This document shows positions 15,998-24,642 of a stretch of DNA of 64,000 nucleotides, one piece after another. How positions within the stretch are numbered: position 1 is the first letter of the stretch; each line of letters starts with the position of its first letter. A program made the position numbers and the translations under genes. The stretch is taken from assembly GCF_015711645.1 (NCBI RefSeq), contig NZ_JABTEX010000001.1, positions 2,294,001 through 2,358,000 on the forward strand. Reading direction: 5' to 3'. The notes beneath the pieces were generated by a model. That model saw only the letters and a list, made by a program, of their open reading frames with translations, was not told the DNA's origin and did no database searches. This stretch comes from Planomonospora sp. ID82291 (GTDB lineage Bacteria > Actinomycetota > Actinomycetes > Streptosporangiales > Streptosporangiaceae).

Positions 15998-17227
15998 TCA
16001 GTCGTCGATCGCCTGGTAGAGCGTGGTCCAGAAGTCGTGGATCAGCTGCGCCGGATCCGGGACGGACATCCCGACCTGGGTGAGCAGGATCCCGGTGAGC
16101 CGGTTGTGCGGGTCGGCGTAGGCCGAGGTGCCGGTCCCGCCGTCCCAGCCGAACTGTCCGACGGGCGCGTAGTCACCGCGGTGGGTGCGCACCGCCATTC
16201 CGAAGCCCCAGCCGCCGTGCTGCCCCTGGCCGTGCGAGACGTGGACGTTGCCCGCGGCCAGGGCGTTGCGGGCGGCGTTCTGTCCGGGCGTGAGCCGGTC
16301 GGTGGTCATCAGCTCGACGGCGGGCCGCGACAGGATCCGCTCCCCCCGGTGCATCCCGCCGTTGAGCAGCATCGAGAAGTAGGCGTGGTAGTCGTCGACG
16401 GTGGAGACCAGCCCGCCGCCGCCGCCCTGGAACGCCGGAGGTTCGCTCCATCGTCCTCCCTCGGCCTCGTCCCACACGAGGAACTCGCCGCTGTGCGGGT
16501 CGGGGGCGTACAGGGTCGGCAGCCGGTCGATCGTGTCGGCGGACGCGTGGAAGGCGGTGTCGGCCATGCCCAGCGGACCGAAGATGCGCTCGCGCAGGAA
16601 CGCCTCGAACGACCGGCCGGTGACCCGGGCCACCAGCACGCCGAGCAGGTCGTTGCTGATGTGGTACTGCCAGTGCTCGCCGGGCTGGTGCATCAGCGGC
16701 AGTGCGCCCAGGCGGCGCATCCACTCGTCCGGCTCGGGCATCGGCGTCGGCAGGTTGGGGGTGAGCCCCTGCTCGAAGACGGCGTTCATGATCGGGGTGC
16801 CCAGCGCCGTCAGGTCCATGCCGAGGCCGAACGTGGAGGTCAGCAGGTCCCGTACGGTGATCGGCCGCCGCGCCGGCACGGTGTCGTCCAGCGGCCCGTC
16901 GACGCGGTTGAGCACCTGCCGGTCGGCGAGCTCGGGCAGCCACCGGTCCACCACGTCGTCCAGCCGGATCCGGCACTCGTCGAGCAGGACCATCGCCGCC
17001 GCGACCGTGACCGGCTTGGAGGTGGAGGCCATCCGGAAGACCGTGTCCCGGCGCATCGGCGCACCACCGTCATGCCGCATCGTGCCGAGCGCCTCGACGT
17101 GCGTCGCGTCGCCCCGGCCGACCAGGGCGACGAGCCCGGGGATCCGTCCGGACTCGACGTGCCGCGCCAGCACCGCGCGCAGTCTGCGCAGCCCCGCCTC
17201 CGACAGGACGCTCTTGCCGTTCTCCAT
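15998..17227 (-). CDS. Serine hydrolase, beta-lactamase family (EstB-like)
   Basis: 409-residue cytoplasmic-looking hydrolase with no signal peptide. The start ATG (MENGKSVLSEAGL) has GAGGAGA 8 nt upstream. Catalytic features: SxxK in MASTSKPVTV (nucleophile Ser), the Tyr motif in WQYHISNDLLG, and the C-terminal WDGGTGTSAY segment that replaces KTG in class C-related esterases. Family VIII carboxylesterases have this layout, as do D-aminopeptidases. It is a single gene flanked by a strong hairpin upstream. Substrate unknown. Confidence 0.9.
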   Translation of the reverse strand: MENGKSVLSEAGLRRLRAVLARHVESGRIPGLVALVGRGDATHVEALGTMRHDGGAPMRRDTVFRMASTSKPVTVAAAMVLLDECRIRLDDVVDRWLPELADRQVLNRVDGPLDDTVPARRPITVRDLLTSTFGLGMDLTALGTPIMNAVFEQGLTPNLPTPMPEPDEWMRRLGALPLMHQPGEHWQYHISNDLLGVLVARVTGRSFEAFLRERIFGPLGMADTAFHASADTIDRLPTLYAPDPHSGEFLVWDEAEGGRWSEPPAFQGGGGGLVSTVDDYHAYFSMLLNGGMHRGERILSRPAVELMTTDRLTPGQNAARNALAAGNVHVSHGQGQHGGWGFGMAVRTHRGDYAPVGQFGWDGGTGTSAYADPHNRLTGILLTQVGMSVPDPAQLIHDFWTTLYQAIDD

Positions 17228-17453
17228 GCTGAATCTCCTCGCTCGCGGTGGTCGATCGGTGAGAACCGTCCAGGTCCCGGTCCCCGGCCCCGGACCCGCA
17301 GTTCCGGGATCGCGCGCCGAACCGTTCGCCGAACCGTTCATGACGTCCACGGTCGCCGACGGCCCTGATACCGGGCCGTCGCCGTCCTGACGCGGCCCCT
17401 GACGCGGCCCCTGACGCGGGCGCGGTCGGGACGCCGCCCCGTTCAGCCCGAAC

Positions 17454-17497
17454 GCACCGACCGCATGCCGTCCGTGCGAACGGCATGCGGTCGGTGC
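17454..17497. terminator. Perfect 18-bp stem hairpin
   Basis: GCACCGACCGCATGCCGT pairs exactly with its reverse complement at 17480-17497 around an 8-base loop. It follows the 3' end of the membrane protein gene and so probably terminates that transcript before the next gene. The remaining roughly 300-bp gap holds GACGCGGCCCCT triplications and no gene. Confidence 0.75.
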
Positions 17498-17532
17498 TCG
17501 ATGAGGGGGTCGGCCACCGCTGGTCCGGGGCG

Positions 17533-18336
17533 TCATCCTCTCGGGCCGAAGGCCGTCATGAGGACGTGCACGCCGATGAGGACGGCGACCCAGATCATGG
17601 CGCGCCGGGTCGGCCGGGGGCCGTTGCGCAGCAGCGAGACGCCCAGGGGGATGAAGGCGAGGCACAGGCCGCCCACGGCGAGGAAGGACTGCGGTTCGGT
17701 GCCCTTGAGCGTTCCGAGGGCGAGCACCGACATCAGGCCCAGGGAGATGGAGCGGCCCAGGCCCAGGGCGCCGGAGCGGTAGGCGCCGATGGCCAGCACG
17801 ATCCAGCCGAAGAAGGCCGGTCCGGACATGGACCGGAACGGGTGCCAGTGCGTGTCGCGCCAGGCGTCGTAGTAGCCGTCGATGCCGTCGAGCATGGTCG
17901 GCAGGCCCAGGACGTCGGTCAGGTGGAAGGCCAGGTGGTCGGTGCCGAACTGGAAGGTGCGGGTGAACAGGCCGACGATCACCAGGCAGCCGCCCCACAG
18001 TCCCCACATCGGGCTGGTGGCGCAGATCCGCTGCGCCAGGGTGACGACCGCGGGCAGCAGCAGTACGAATCCGAGGGCGAAGCAGGTGTAGGCGGCGGTG
18101 ATGAGGGCGGGGTGCTGGGTGTAGGCGGTGAGCTGGTACGGGACGAAGTAGTAGAACGGGGAGCGCAGGAGGGTCCCGGTCATGATCAGGGTGGGGCCGG
18201 CGATCAGTGAGATGGCGCTCACCCAGCGGCCGGGGAAGACGGGCGGGCGGTCCAGGTTGGCGGCGGCGTTGGCGGCCCGTCGGTCCGCGCCGGTCCGACG
18301 TCGTCGCGTGAGGCGCTCGCGAAGATCGATAGCCAT
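17533..18336 (-). CDS. Multi-pass membrane protein of unknown function
   Basis: 267-residue integral membrane protein with about seven hydrophobic segments (for example WVSAISLIAGPTLIMTGTLL, ALITAAYTCFALGFVLLLP, GLWGGCLVIVGLFTRTF, AFFGWIVLAIGAY). The start MAIDLRERLTRRRR, with a basic N-terminus, has an AGAGGGACGGG region upstream. I do not recognise a catalytic motif; the conserved-looking central loop LPTMLDGIDGYYDAWRDTHWHPF sits between helices. It is a single gene with its own terminator-like hairpin and no operon partner. Confidence 0.75.
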   Translation of the reverse strand: MAIDLRERLTRRRRTGADRRAANAAANLDRPPVFPGRWVSAISLIAGPTLIMTGTLLRSPFYYFVPYQLTAYTQHPALITAAYTCFALGFVLLLPAVVTLAQRICATSPMWGLWGGCLVIVGLFTRTFQFGTDHLAFHLTDVLGLPTMLDGIDGYYDAWRDTHWHPFRSMSGPAFFGWIVLAIGAYRSGALGLGRSISLGLMSVLALGTLKGTEPQSFLAVGGLCLAFIPLGVSLLRNGPRPTRRAMIWVAVLIGVHVLMTAFGPRG

Positions 18337-18656
18337 GGTTTCCCGTCCCTCTTGTCCGTGATCGGTGTGCCTGGACCGGTGCGTCCGGGGCACACCGAAA
18401 TGGTGCTGGACGGGGCGGGGCGTAGGCGTCTGGCTCGGGTCGCATCCTGCCGGGCGGGGTGGGGCGGGGGGTGCGACCGTGGGCGGACGCGGATGTCCGA
18501 CCGTGGGCGGATGCCGGGTGATCGGGCCGACCTACCCGATCTCCGGGGGGATGCTTGAGGCGATCTCGCCGGCCGGGCCGACGCGCACCGCGCAGTCCTC
18601 GCCGCCGCCGACGGCCTCCGCGGCCGATTCCGTCTCCGCTCGGCCGTTGACCCTCT

Positions 18657-18670
18657 TGTCCACCGTACAA
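18657..18670 (+). promoter_or_regulatory. TetR-type site upstream of secreted protein gene
   Basis: TGTCCACCGTACAA differs at one base from the duplicated TGTTCACCGTACAA sites in front of the TetR gene at 20,336. A CTGTACAG dodecamer-like half lies 20 bp on. The 496-bp gap 18337-18832 otherwise shows only a short duplicated GACCGTGGGCGGA segment (about 18475-18515) and presumed divergent promoters. Confidence 0.6.
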
Positions 18671-18832
18671 TACGATCTTCTTGGCCGCTGTACAGGAAAG
18701 TGTGCCGGGGGGTGCGGGGACCGGCGGAGGCCGAATCCGGGAGAGGAGCCGAACCGTGCCCCTGCAGGGCGCATGAGGGACGTGCGCCGAGGACGACGGC
18801 CGCCGGGCCGTCGGCAACCGAAGGAGAGCAGG

Positions 18833-19411
18833 ATGTCCGTACTGAACAGGGTCGGCGGGGCCGCGTCGACAGGACCCGCCGGGTGGCGGACGGCGTCGGC
18901 CGCCGTCCTGGCGGCGGCGCTCGCGCTGGGGACCGCGGCGGCTCCGGCCGCCGCGGCGGCACTGCCGCGGTCGGCCGCGGCGGCGGCCGTCTCCTCGGCC
19001 TCGGCCGGAGGATTCGGGCCGTCCGGATTCGGCGGGGTGCGACTCGGGATGAGCGCCAAGAAGGCCAGGTCCACCAAGAAGATCGTGTATGTTCTCGGGT
19101 CCGGCGCGTGCACGGGGTGGGACCTGAAGGCGTACCCGGGTGGCGCCGACGACGTGGGCCTGTACATCTCCAGGAGACACGGCGTGGCCGTGATCGCCGC
19201 CCCCAAGGGCGTGAAGACCCCGCAGGGGGTCACGATCGGCTCCACCGGCAAGCGACTGAAGAAGGCCTACCCCGGGATACGGCGGGCGGCCAACGGATAC
19301 TCCACCGTCACCGTTCCCGGCAACCCGAAGGCCGACTACCTCTTCCAGCTGTCGCGCGGCAAGGTCAGCGAGATGATCCTGGCTCTGAAGGACCAGGACT
19401 GCGTCAACTGA
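18833..19411 (+). CDS. Secreted protein of unknown function
   Basis: 192-residue exported protein. AAGGAG (18821-18826) lies 6 nt before the ATG. A long Ala-rich signal peptide (1-45) is followed by a mature domain with GFGGVRLGMSAKKA, a pair of Cys residues (ACTGWDLKAYPGG and the terminal DQDCVN) likely to form a disulfide, and ISRRHGVAVIAAPKGVKTPQ. The domain resembles small secreted actinobacterial proteins with a 'GLxLGMS' repeat-like start; no enzyme motif is visible. Its promoter carries a near copy of the operator of the convergent TetR gene, so it is probably in that regulon. Confidence 0.75.
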   Translation: MSVLNRVGGAASTGPAGWRTASAAVLAAALALGTAAAPAAAAALPRSAAAAAVSSASAGGFGPSGFGGVRLGMSAKKARSTKKIVYVLGSGACTGWDLKAYPGGADDVGLYISRRHGVAVIAAPKGVKTPQGVTIGSTGKRLKKAYPGIRRAANGYSTVTVPGNPKADYLFQLSRGKVSEMILALKDQDCVN

Positions 19412-19460
19412 CGGTGCTCTGATCCCTCCGGAGGTCCGGTGGTCCGGCGGGGAGTTCCCC

Positions 19461-19590
19461 GCCGGATCGCCCGTCGCCCGCCGGACGGTCCGTCGCCCGC
19501 CGGACCGTCCGCCGGATCGCCCGTCGCCCGCCGGACGGTCCGTCGCCCGCCGGACCGTCCGCCGGACCGTCCGTCGCCCGCCGGGCCGCT
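19461..19590. repeat. 50-bp tandem repeat between convergent genes
   Basis: Units start at 19461 and 19511 (GCCGGATCGCCCGTCGCCCG...), with a third partial copy at 19561. Each contains CCGGACGGTCCGTC-type short dyads that could fold as terminators for the two converging genes. No gene is seen in 19412-19661. Confidence 0.8.
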
Positions 19591-19661
19591 CCTCGCCCGC
19601 CGGGCCCGGCGGAGGACGGAGGCCGCCCGGCAGGCGGGCGCCCCGTCCGGTCGGCTCCTGC

Positions 19662-20336
19662 TCACCCGGCCGCTCGTGCGGTCAGGCCGTCCAGGATCGC
19701 CTCGATCCCGGTCGCGAAACTCGCCTCCAGGTCGAGATCGCGGATCTCTCCGGCCAGCCGGTGGGTGGCGGGGAAATCGGCGGCGGGCAGCGCCGACAAC
19801 CGGTCGAACTCGCTCTCGTCCGGCGGCCCGATGGCGGCGTTGACTTCGGCGAGCGTGAAGCCGGTGGCGTAGGAGAAGATCAGGTTGCTCGCGTGCACGA
19901 TGCGCACCGGAGCGAGACCGGCCTCCTCCAGCGCGCGGTACAGCTCCTCGTAGATCCTGTACTCCTGCACGGTGCTCTCCGGATAGGAGACCAGGTAGGG
20001 GAAGAGCCGCGGATGGGCGTGCGCGACCTGCCGCAGGGCCAGGCACAGCGCCCGTATCCGGTCCCGCCAGCCGCCGGTGCGGGCCCGGGTGAGGTCCATC
20101 TCCTCCAGGACGGTCTCCACGACGCCGCGCAGCACCGCGTTCCTGGTCGGCAGGTAGTAGTACAGCGCGGTCGGGAACACGCCGAGGTCGGCGGCGAGCC
20201 GCCGGACGCTCAGTGCCTCCACTCCGGCGTCGTCGATCATTTCCAGGGCCCGTCGCAGGATCAGTTCCCGGGACAGCGGCTCTCGTTCCGGATCGGCCGC
20301 CCGGCGGGTGCGGCCTCCGGCCATCTTCTCGACCAT
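19662..20336 (-). CDS. TetR family transcriptional regulator
   Basis: 224-residue regulator. N-terminal DNA-binding domain: LSRELILRRALEMIDDAGVEALSVRRLAADLGVFPTALYYYLPTR, with the ALYYYLPTRNAVL recognition-helix pattern of the TetR_C_1-type group; the rest is the ligand domain. Starts are possible at 20336 (chosen) or 20324; no good ribosome site exists and the operators abut the 20336 ATG, so a leaderless transcript is likely. Two identical 14-bp sites upstream also face the divergent amine oxidase gene. Probable targets are itself, the amine oxidase and the secreted protein gene at 18,833. Confidence 0.87.
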   Translation of the reverse strand: MVEKMAGGRTRRAADPEREPLSRELILRRALEMIDDAGVEALSVRRLAADLGVFPTALYYYLPTRNAVLRGVVETVLEEMDLTRARTGGWRDRIRALCLALRQVAHAHPRLFPYLVSYPESTVQEYRIYEELYRALEEAGLAPVRIVHASNLIFSYATGFTLAEVNAAIGPPDESEFDRLSALPAADFPATHRLAGEIRDLDLEASFATGIEAILDGLTARAAG

Positions 20337-20338
20337 GT

Positions 20339-20378
20339 TGTTCACCGTACAATAGATTTTCTGCTGTTCACCGTACAA
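20339..20378. promoter_or_regulatory. Duplicated TetR operator TGTTCACCGTACAA
   Basis: Identical 14-bp sequences at 20339-20352 and 20365-20378, 26 bp apart, in the divergent promoter between the TetR gene and the amine oxidase gene. A third copy with one mismatch lies at 18657. Direct repeats one helical turn-multiple apart suit binding by two dimers. Confidence 0.75.
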
Positions 20379-20407
20379 CGCCATCTACCGGGGACGATGA
20401 GGAAAGC

Positions 20408-21991
20408 GTGCGCTTGACCAGGAAAGAGCTGCTGGCGGGGGTGGCCGGGCTGTCCGTCGCCGCCGCCGGGACCGTCGTCGGTTACCAGGCCGGCGCGTCG
20501 TCGGTCCGGCGTCCCGCCGGAGGCAGGTGGGAGGTCGGCCGCGACGGCGGTCCCCCGCCGGGCGGCGTCGTGGGCGAGGTCACCCGCGTCATCGTGATCG
20601 GGGCGGGTCTGGCCGGTCTCGCCGCGGCCAACGCCCTGGCCTCGGCGGGGGTGGAGGTGCTGGTCCTGGAGGCGAGGGATCGGCTGGGCGGCCGGATCCG
20701 CACAGCCGAGATCGGCGGGTCCGACATCGACCTGGGCGCCGCGTGGATCCACGACCCCCGGGGCAACCCGCTGACACGGCTGTGCGAGCGGGCGGGCGTC
20801 CGGCGCCTGCCGTACGCCCTGGACGACCTGATCGCCGGGGCCGCGCTGGTGGGGGAAGGAGGCGTGCGGGTGCGCGGATCCGGCCGATCGCGCCTGGTGC
20901 GCGACGCGGCCGGCTTCGAGGACGCCGCAGCGGGACTCGCCGCCCGTGCCGCGTCCTCCGGCGGTCCCGCCGCCCGTGCCGGGTCCTCCGGCGGTCCCGC
21001 CGCCCGTGCCGGGTCCTCCGGCGGTCCCGCCGCCCCGGGCGGCGCCGCGGAGGCCGGGCGGGAGGCGACGCTCGGTGCCCTGATCGACGCCTACTGCGCC
21101 AGGGAGGCCGACGCCGACCGGCGCGAATGGACGCGGTTCATTCTCCGGACGGTCGTCGAGACGGAACTCGCCGCCTCGGCCGCCGAGCTGTCCGCGGCGG
21201 TGCTGGACGTCCCCGAGCCGTACGGCGGCGGCGACGACGTTCCGGAAGGCGGGTACCGCCGCCTGATCACGGCGCTCATCCCCGACGCGGCCGTCCGGAC
21301 GGGCGCGGCCGTCCGGACGGTCCGGGCCGAGGGCTCCGGCGTCACCGTCGAGACGACCGACGGCCGCACCGAGCGCGGCTCGCACGTGCTGGTCACCGTC
21401 CCCCTCGGCGTGCTCAAGGCCGGGGCGATCGGCTTCCTGCCGGCCCTGCCCCCGCCGAAGGCGCGGGCCGTTGCGGCGCTCGGCTTCGGCGACTTCGAGA
21501 AGGTGGTGCTGCGGTACGGCTCCCGCCACTGGGACGAGGCCGTGACCGGTTTCCTGGTCCGACACGGAAACACCCCGCTGCGCGCCTGGATCGACGCCAC
21601 CGGCCCGGCCGGCGCGCCCACCCTGGTCGCGCTGGCCGGCGGCCCGGCGGGGCGGGCGCTGTCCGCCCTGGCGGAGGAGGAGGTGCTGCGGCGCGCCCGG
21701 GACGTGCTCGCCACCGCGACCGGCGCGCGGCTCCCGGCTCCGGAGGCCTCGGCCGTCACCCGCTGGAGGAACGATCCGTTCGCCCGCGGCGCCTATGCCC
21801 ACCTCACCCCCGGCGCCGGCGTCGCGGCGATCGAGGCGCTGGCGGCCCCGGTCGCCGGTCGCGTGCTGTTCGCCGGTGAGGCGACCTGCCCGGTGCGGTT
21901 CGGCCACGCCGACGGCGCCTTCGTCTCCGGGGTCCGCGAGGCCAAGCGCCTGCTGGGGGTCCCGGCGGTGGAGCTGAGGCTCCAGACCTGA
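20408..21991 (+). CDS. Flavin monoamine oxidase family protein
   Basis: 527-residue FAD-dependent amine oxidase. GTG start with GAGG 5 nt upstream. The N-terminus (RLTRKELLAGVAGLSVAAAG) looks like a Tat-type export signal with RK instead of RR. FAD-binding Rossmann loop VIVIGAGLAGLAAANALASAG with ARDRLGGRIRT follows at about 60-105, and the C-terminal flavin contact VLFAGEATCPVRFGHADGAFVSG is present. Internal 10-residue repeats (GSSGGPAARA) sit near residues 180-205. It would oxidise a primary or polyamine to an aldehyde with H2O2. It is divergent from the TetR gene and shares its operators. Confidence 0.9.
   Translation: MRLTRKELLAGVAGLSVAAAGTVVGYQAGASSVRRPAGGRWEVGRDGGPPPGGVVGEVTRVIVIGAGLAGLAAANALASAGVEVLVLEARDRLGGRIRTAEIGGSDIDLGAAWIHDPRGNPLTRLCERAGVRRLPYALDDLIAGAALVGEGGVRVRGSGRSRLVRDAAGFEDAAAGLAARAASSGGPAARAGSSGGPAARAGSSGGPAAPGGAAEAGREATLGALIDAYCAREADADRREWTRFILRTVVETELAASAAELSAAVLDVPEPYGGGDDVPEGGYRRLITALIPDAAVRTGAAVRTVRAEGSGVTVETTDGRTERGSHVLVTVPLGVLKAGAIGFLPALPPPKARAVAALGFGDFEKVVLRYGSRHWDEAVTGFLVRHGNTPLRAWIDATGPAGAPTLVALAGGPAGRALSALAEEEVLRRARDVLATATGARLPAPEASAVTRWRNDPFARGAYAHLTPGAGVAAIEALAAPVAGRVLFAGEATCPVRFGHADGAFVSGVREAKRLLGVPAVELRLQT
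20940..21035 (+). repeat. 30-bp in-frame tandem repeat in amine oxidase
   Basis: About three copies of a 30-bp unit (GGGTCCTCCGGCGGTCCCGC...) encode GSSGGPAARA. The segment is an insertion in a surface loop relative to the usual family layout. Confidence 0.85.
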
Positions 21992-22034
21992 TCTCTCCGC
22001 CGCGCGGGCCCCTCGACCCGCTGCCAGGATGCGC

Positions 22035-22110
22035 TGCCGTTACCGCCGCCGCCGCCGCCGTCGCTGCGGCTGCGGTTGCGGCTGCGGTTGCCGTTGCCGT
22101 TGCCGCGGGG
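22035..22110. repeat. GCCGCC/CGGTTG simple-sequence tract
   Basis: Triplet and hexamer runs (CCGCCGCCG, GCGGCTGCGGTTG, GTTGCCGTTGCC) fill the short gap between the ends of the convergent amine oxidase and M28 peptidase genes. No gene is present. Confidence 0.85.
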
Positions 22111-22125
22111 GGGAGGAACCGCGTG

Positions 22126-24507
22126 TCACCCGGCGGCCCGTTCCGCGCCCGCGGTCCGGGGCGGGAGCGCCGGCGGGATGCGGGAGCCCACGGTCAGGGT
22201 GTGAGTGCGGGTGACCGCGATGAGGTCGCCGTCCTCCCTGGTGGCGGCGACCAGGCCGGGAGGCCTGGGGACGAAGCCCGGCGCCGTGCCCAGGCCGTCG
22301 GTCTCGGCGATGGCGATGAGGCGGATCCGGTCCGTTCCCGGCATGCGCACGGTGATCCGGACTCCCCGGGCGGGGATGCCGCGGAAGCGGACCTCCGAGG
22401 GCCAGGTGCCGGTCCGGATGCCGGTGACGGGCACGCTCGCCGACCCGAATCCGCCGGCCGACGCGGTGACGCGCGTGATCGGCCGGTCGAACCTGAGCGT
22501 CGCCGAGCGCACGCCCTTCCCGGGGGCCACGTGCAGTTCCAGCGTGTCCGCGTCGTGGGCCAGGACGGTGGTCCGCAGGCCGTCGGCGGCGATCGCCGGC
22601 GCGGGACCGGTCCACAGGGTGCCCCGTGCGTATCCGGCGGGCAGCGCGGAGGTGTCGCGACCGGACACGTACCGCCTGGTCCACCGCGCCGGCTCCGCGT
22701 CGGCGCTGACCCAGTGGGCGGTGCGGGTGTCGGCGTCCATGACGTACGCCAGATGCGTGCGCCGCGGCCGGTCGGCGTCGAAGTCGTCCACCGCGAACCC
22801 GGCGGCGGCCAGTCCCGCCGCGAGGAGCACGGCCGTCACGGGCACCGCGAGGACGACGGTCCGTCCCGGCAGGGTGACGGGGTCGGGCAGGAACGGTTCC
22901 GCCATCGGCACCACGGCCAGCCCGAACAGTGCCAGCACCAGCGCGCTCACCCCGCCGAGCGCCAGTCCCATCCCGTCGAAGACGTCCCCGGCCAGGGACG
23001 GCAGCAGCACCGCGGCCGTGAGCGGCCCCAGCATCGCCATGACCGTCCGCGCCCAGGCGGGCGTGCGGAGCAGGATCGCGGCCGGCCAGCCGAGCGCGCC
23101 CGCCAGCGCCGGCAGGGTGAACAGGAAGGACGCGCCGGGAGCGACCTGGGCGCACAGCAGGCCCAGTCCGGCGAGCCAGGTCAGCGACCCGATCGCCAGC
23201 GCCGCCGGGCCGAGCCCGCGCCGCAGCGCCAGGTACCAGCCGAGGACCGCCGCCGCGCACAGGAACGCGATCGCCGCCCGGTACGGCTCCGGACGGTGCA
23301 GCAGCCCGCCCATCGAGTCGTAGGCGGGCCGCCAGGCCACCAGCAGCTCCCACAGCCCCTGCGCCGAGGCGGCCGACACCGCCAGGGGCACCGCGGCCGA
23401 GGCCGCCGCCGCGATCAGCCGGGGCAGGCTCAGCAGCCGCCTGACGCGGGCCAGCACCGCCAGGCCCGCCACCGCGAGGACGGCCAGCACCGCCAGCGGC
23501 CACACGAGCCGGTCCGGATACACGATCATGGTGCCGAGCGCCCGGAAGTAGGTGGCGTCGTGATCGGAGGCGGTCGTCCGCAGGTCCGCGTCCCCGAGGG
23601 CGCGCGCCAGCGCCAGCATGTTGGTGCCGTGGTGCTGCAGGCTGCCCCGGTCGAGGTTGGCGATGGAGTCGCCCGCGGTGTGGTACAGCGAGGAACGCTG
23701 GATGTAGGCGAAGTTCATGCCGGTGAAGCCGGCCTTGGTCAACGGGGTGAAGTCGGTGGTGTTGGGCAGCAGCCGATACAGCTCGACCATGGCGGAGTGC
23801 CCCCGCGGAGCGGGGACGGCGTCGGCGAAGGTCTCGACCAGGCGGGCGTTGTCCGCGGAGGTCTCGAACAGCAGCGAGGGGCCGCTGACCCCGCGGGCCT
23901 CCCAGTTCAGCAGCACGCCCCCGGCCCTGCCCAGGGGGTGGCCGCGGACGAAGGCCTCGGCGCCGAGGACGCCGTCCTCCTCGCCGTCCGACATGAGCAG
24001 CACGACGTCGTTGCGGAGACGGGGGCCCGCGCGCAGCGCCCGGACGGTCTCGATCATCGCGGCGACCGCGGCGCCGTCGTCGGAGGCGCCCGGTCCCATG
24101 GCCGCGGAGTCGTAGTGCGCGGCGATGAGCACGGTGCCGGTCGAGGCCGTGCCCGGCAGCCGGCCCACGATGTTGTCGACCCGGCCGAACGTCGCCAGTC
24201 CCGTCGCGGACCGGGCGCCGACCGAGCGCTGGATCTCGACCTGGAGCCCGGCCGCGCGCAGCCGCCCGGCCAGGTAGTCCCTGGCGCGGCCGCTCGCGGG
24301 GCTGCCGATGGGACGCGGTTCGGCGGCGAACCGCTTCAGGTGGACCAGCGCGCGTTCGGCGCTGAACCGCTCGCCGGGAGCGGAGGCGGGCAGGGGCTGC
24401 ATGGTGCTGTCGGCCATGGCGGACAACATGACCACGGCGGCCAGTGCGAACAGGGCCGCCAGCCCGGCGGGCAGCCGCCGCGGGACGTCGAACAACTTTC
24501 CGATCAT
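22126..24507 (-). CDS. M28 family zinc aminopeptidase with multi-pass membrane domain
   Basis: 793-residue membrane peptidase. An N-terminal signal anchor (LPAGLAALFALAAVVMLSAM) precedes the M28 domain (60-320) with the zinc ligands in AAHYDSAAMGPGASDDGA and SDGEEDGVLGAEAF and a later HTAGDS His. About eight hydrophobic helices follow (360-620), and a C-terminal beta-rich domain (640-793) probably faces outside. The layout matches vacuolar Pff1-like M28 proteins. The ATG at 24507 lacks a ribosome site, so the start is uncertain by a few codons. It is divergent from the DedA operon. Confidence 0.85.
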   Translation of the reverse strand: MIGKLFDVPRRLPAGLAALFALAAVVMLSAMADSTMQPLPASAPGERFSAERALVHLKRFAAEPRPIGSPASGRARDYLAGRLRAAGLQVEIQRSVGARSATGLATFGRVDNIVGRLPGTASTGTVLIAAHYDSAAMGPGASDDGAAVAAMIETVRALRAGPRLRNDVVLLMSDGEEDGVLGAEAFVRGHPLGRAGGVLLNWEARGVSGPSLLFETSADNARLVETFADAVPAPRGHSAMVELYRLLPNTTDFTPLTKAGFTGMNFAYIQRSSLYHTAGDSIANLDRGSLQHHGTNMLALARALGDADLRTTASDHDATYFRALGTMIVYPDRLVWPLAVLAVLAVAGLAVLARVRRLLSLPRLIAAAASAAVPLAVSAASAQGLWELLVAWRPAYDSMGGLLHRPEPYRAAIAFLCAAAVLGWYLALRRGLGPAALAIGSLTWLAGLGLLCAQVAPGASFLFTLPALAGALGWPAAILLRTPAWARTVMAMLGPLTAAVLLPSLAGDVFDGMGLALGGVSALVLALFGLAVVPMAEPFLPDPVTLPGRTVVLAVPVTAVLLAAGLAAAGFAVDDFDADRPRRTHLAYVMDADTRTAHWVSADAEPARWTRRYVSGRDTSALPAGYARGTLWTGPAPAIAADGLRTTVLAHDADTLELHVAPGKGVRSATLRFDRPITRVTASAGGFGSASVPVTGIRTGTWPSEVRFRGIPARGVRITVRMPGTDRIRLIAIAETDGLGTAPGFVPRPPGLVAATREDGDLIAVTRTHTLTVGSRIPPALPPRTAGAERAAG

Positions 24508-24586
24508 GGCCAGGGACGGTAGGCGGGGCCGTCCGCCCGGCGGAATGAGGCGCCTGCCCGCTCGCCCGTGTGGTTTTCCGCAACCC

Positions 24587-24612
24587 GGAACGGCCACGCA
24601 CCTCATTCCGGG
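24587..24612 (+). promoter_or_regulatory. Promoter-region element, copy A
   Basis: GGAACGGCCACGCACCTCAT plus TCCGGG, preceded by GGTTTTCCGCAACCC and followed by CATAG about 15 bp on. It is nearly identical to 27119-27144 (24 of 26 positions, with the flanks also alike). It sits upstream of the DedA-HK-RR operon. GGAAC could be an ECF sigma -35 box. Confidence 0.7.
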
Positions 24613-24642
24613 CCTATCATGGCCGCTCATAGCCTTCGAGGC

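Noticed and set aside
17228-19180. Upstream extension of the serine hydrolase frame (a single frame 15998-19180 is open)
   Set aside because: The extension runs through the membrane protein gene in another frame, and the ATG at 17227 has a strong GAGGAGA site.
20213-20407. N-terminal extension of the amine oxidase
   Set aside because: It would overlap the TetR gene and its operators; the GTG at 20408 has a good ribosome site and opens a Tat-like signal.
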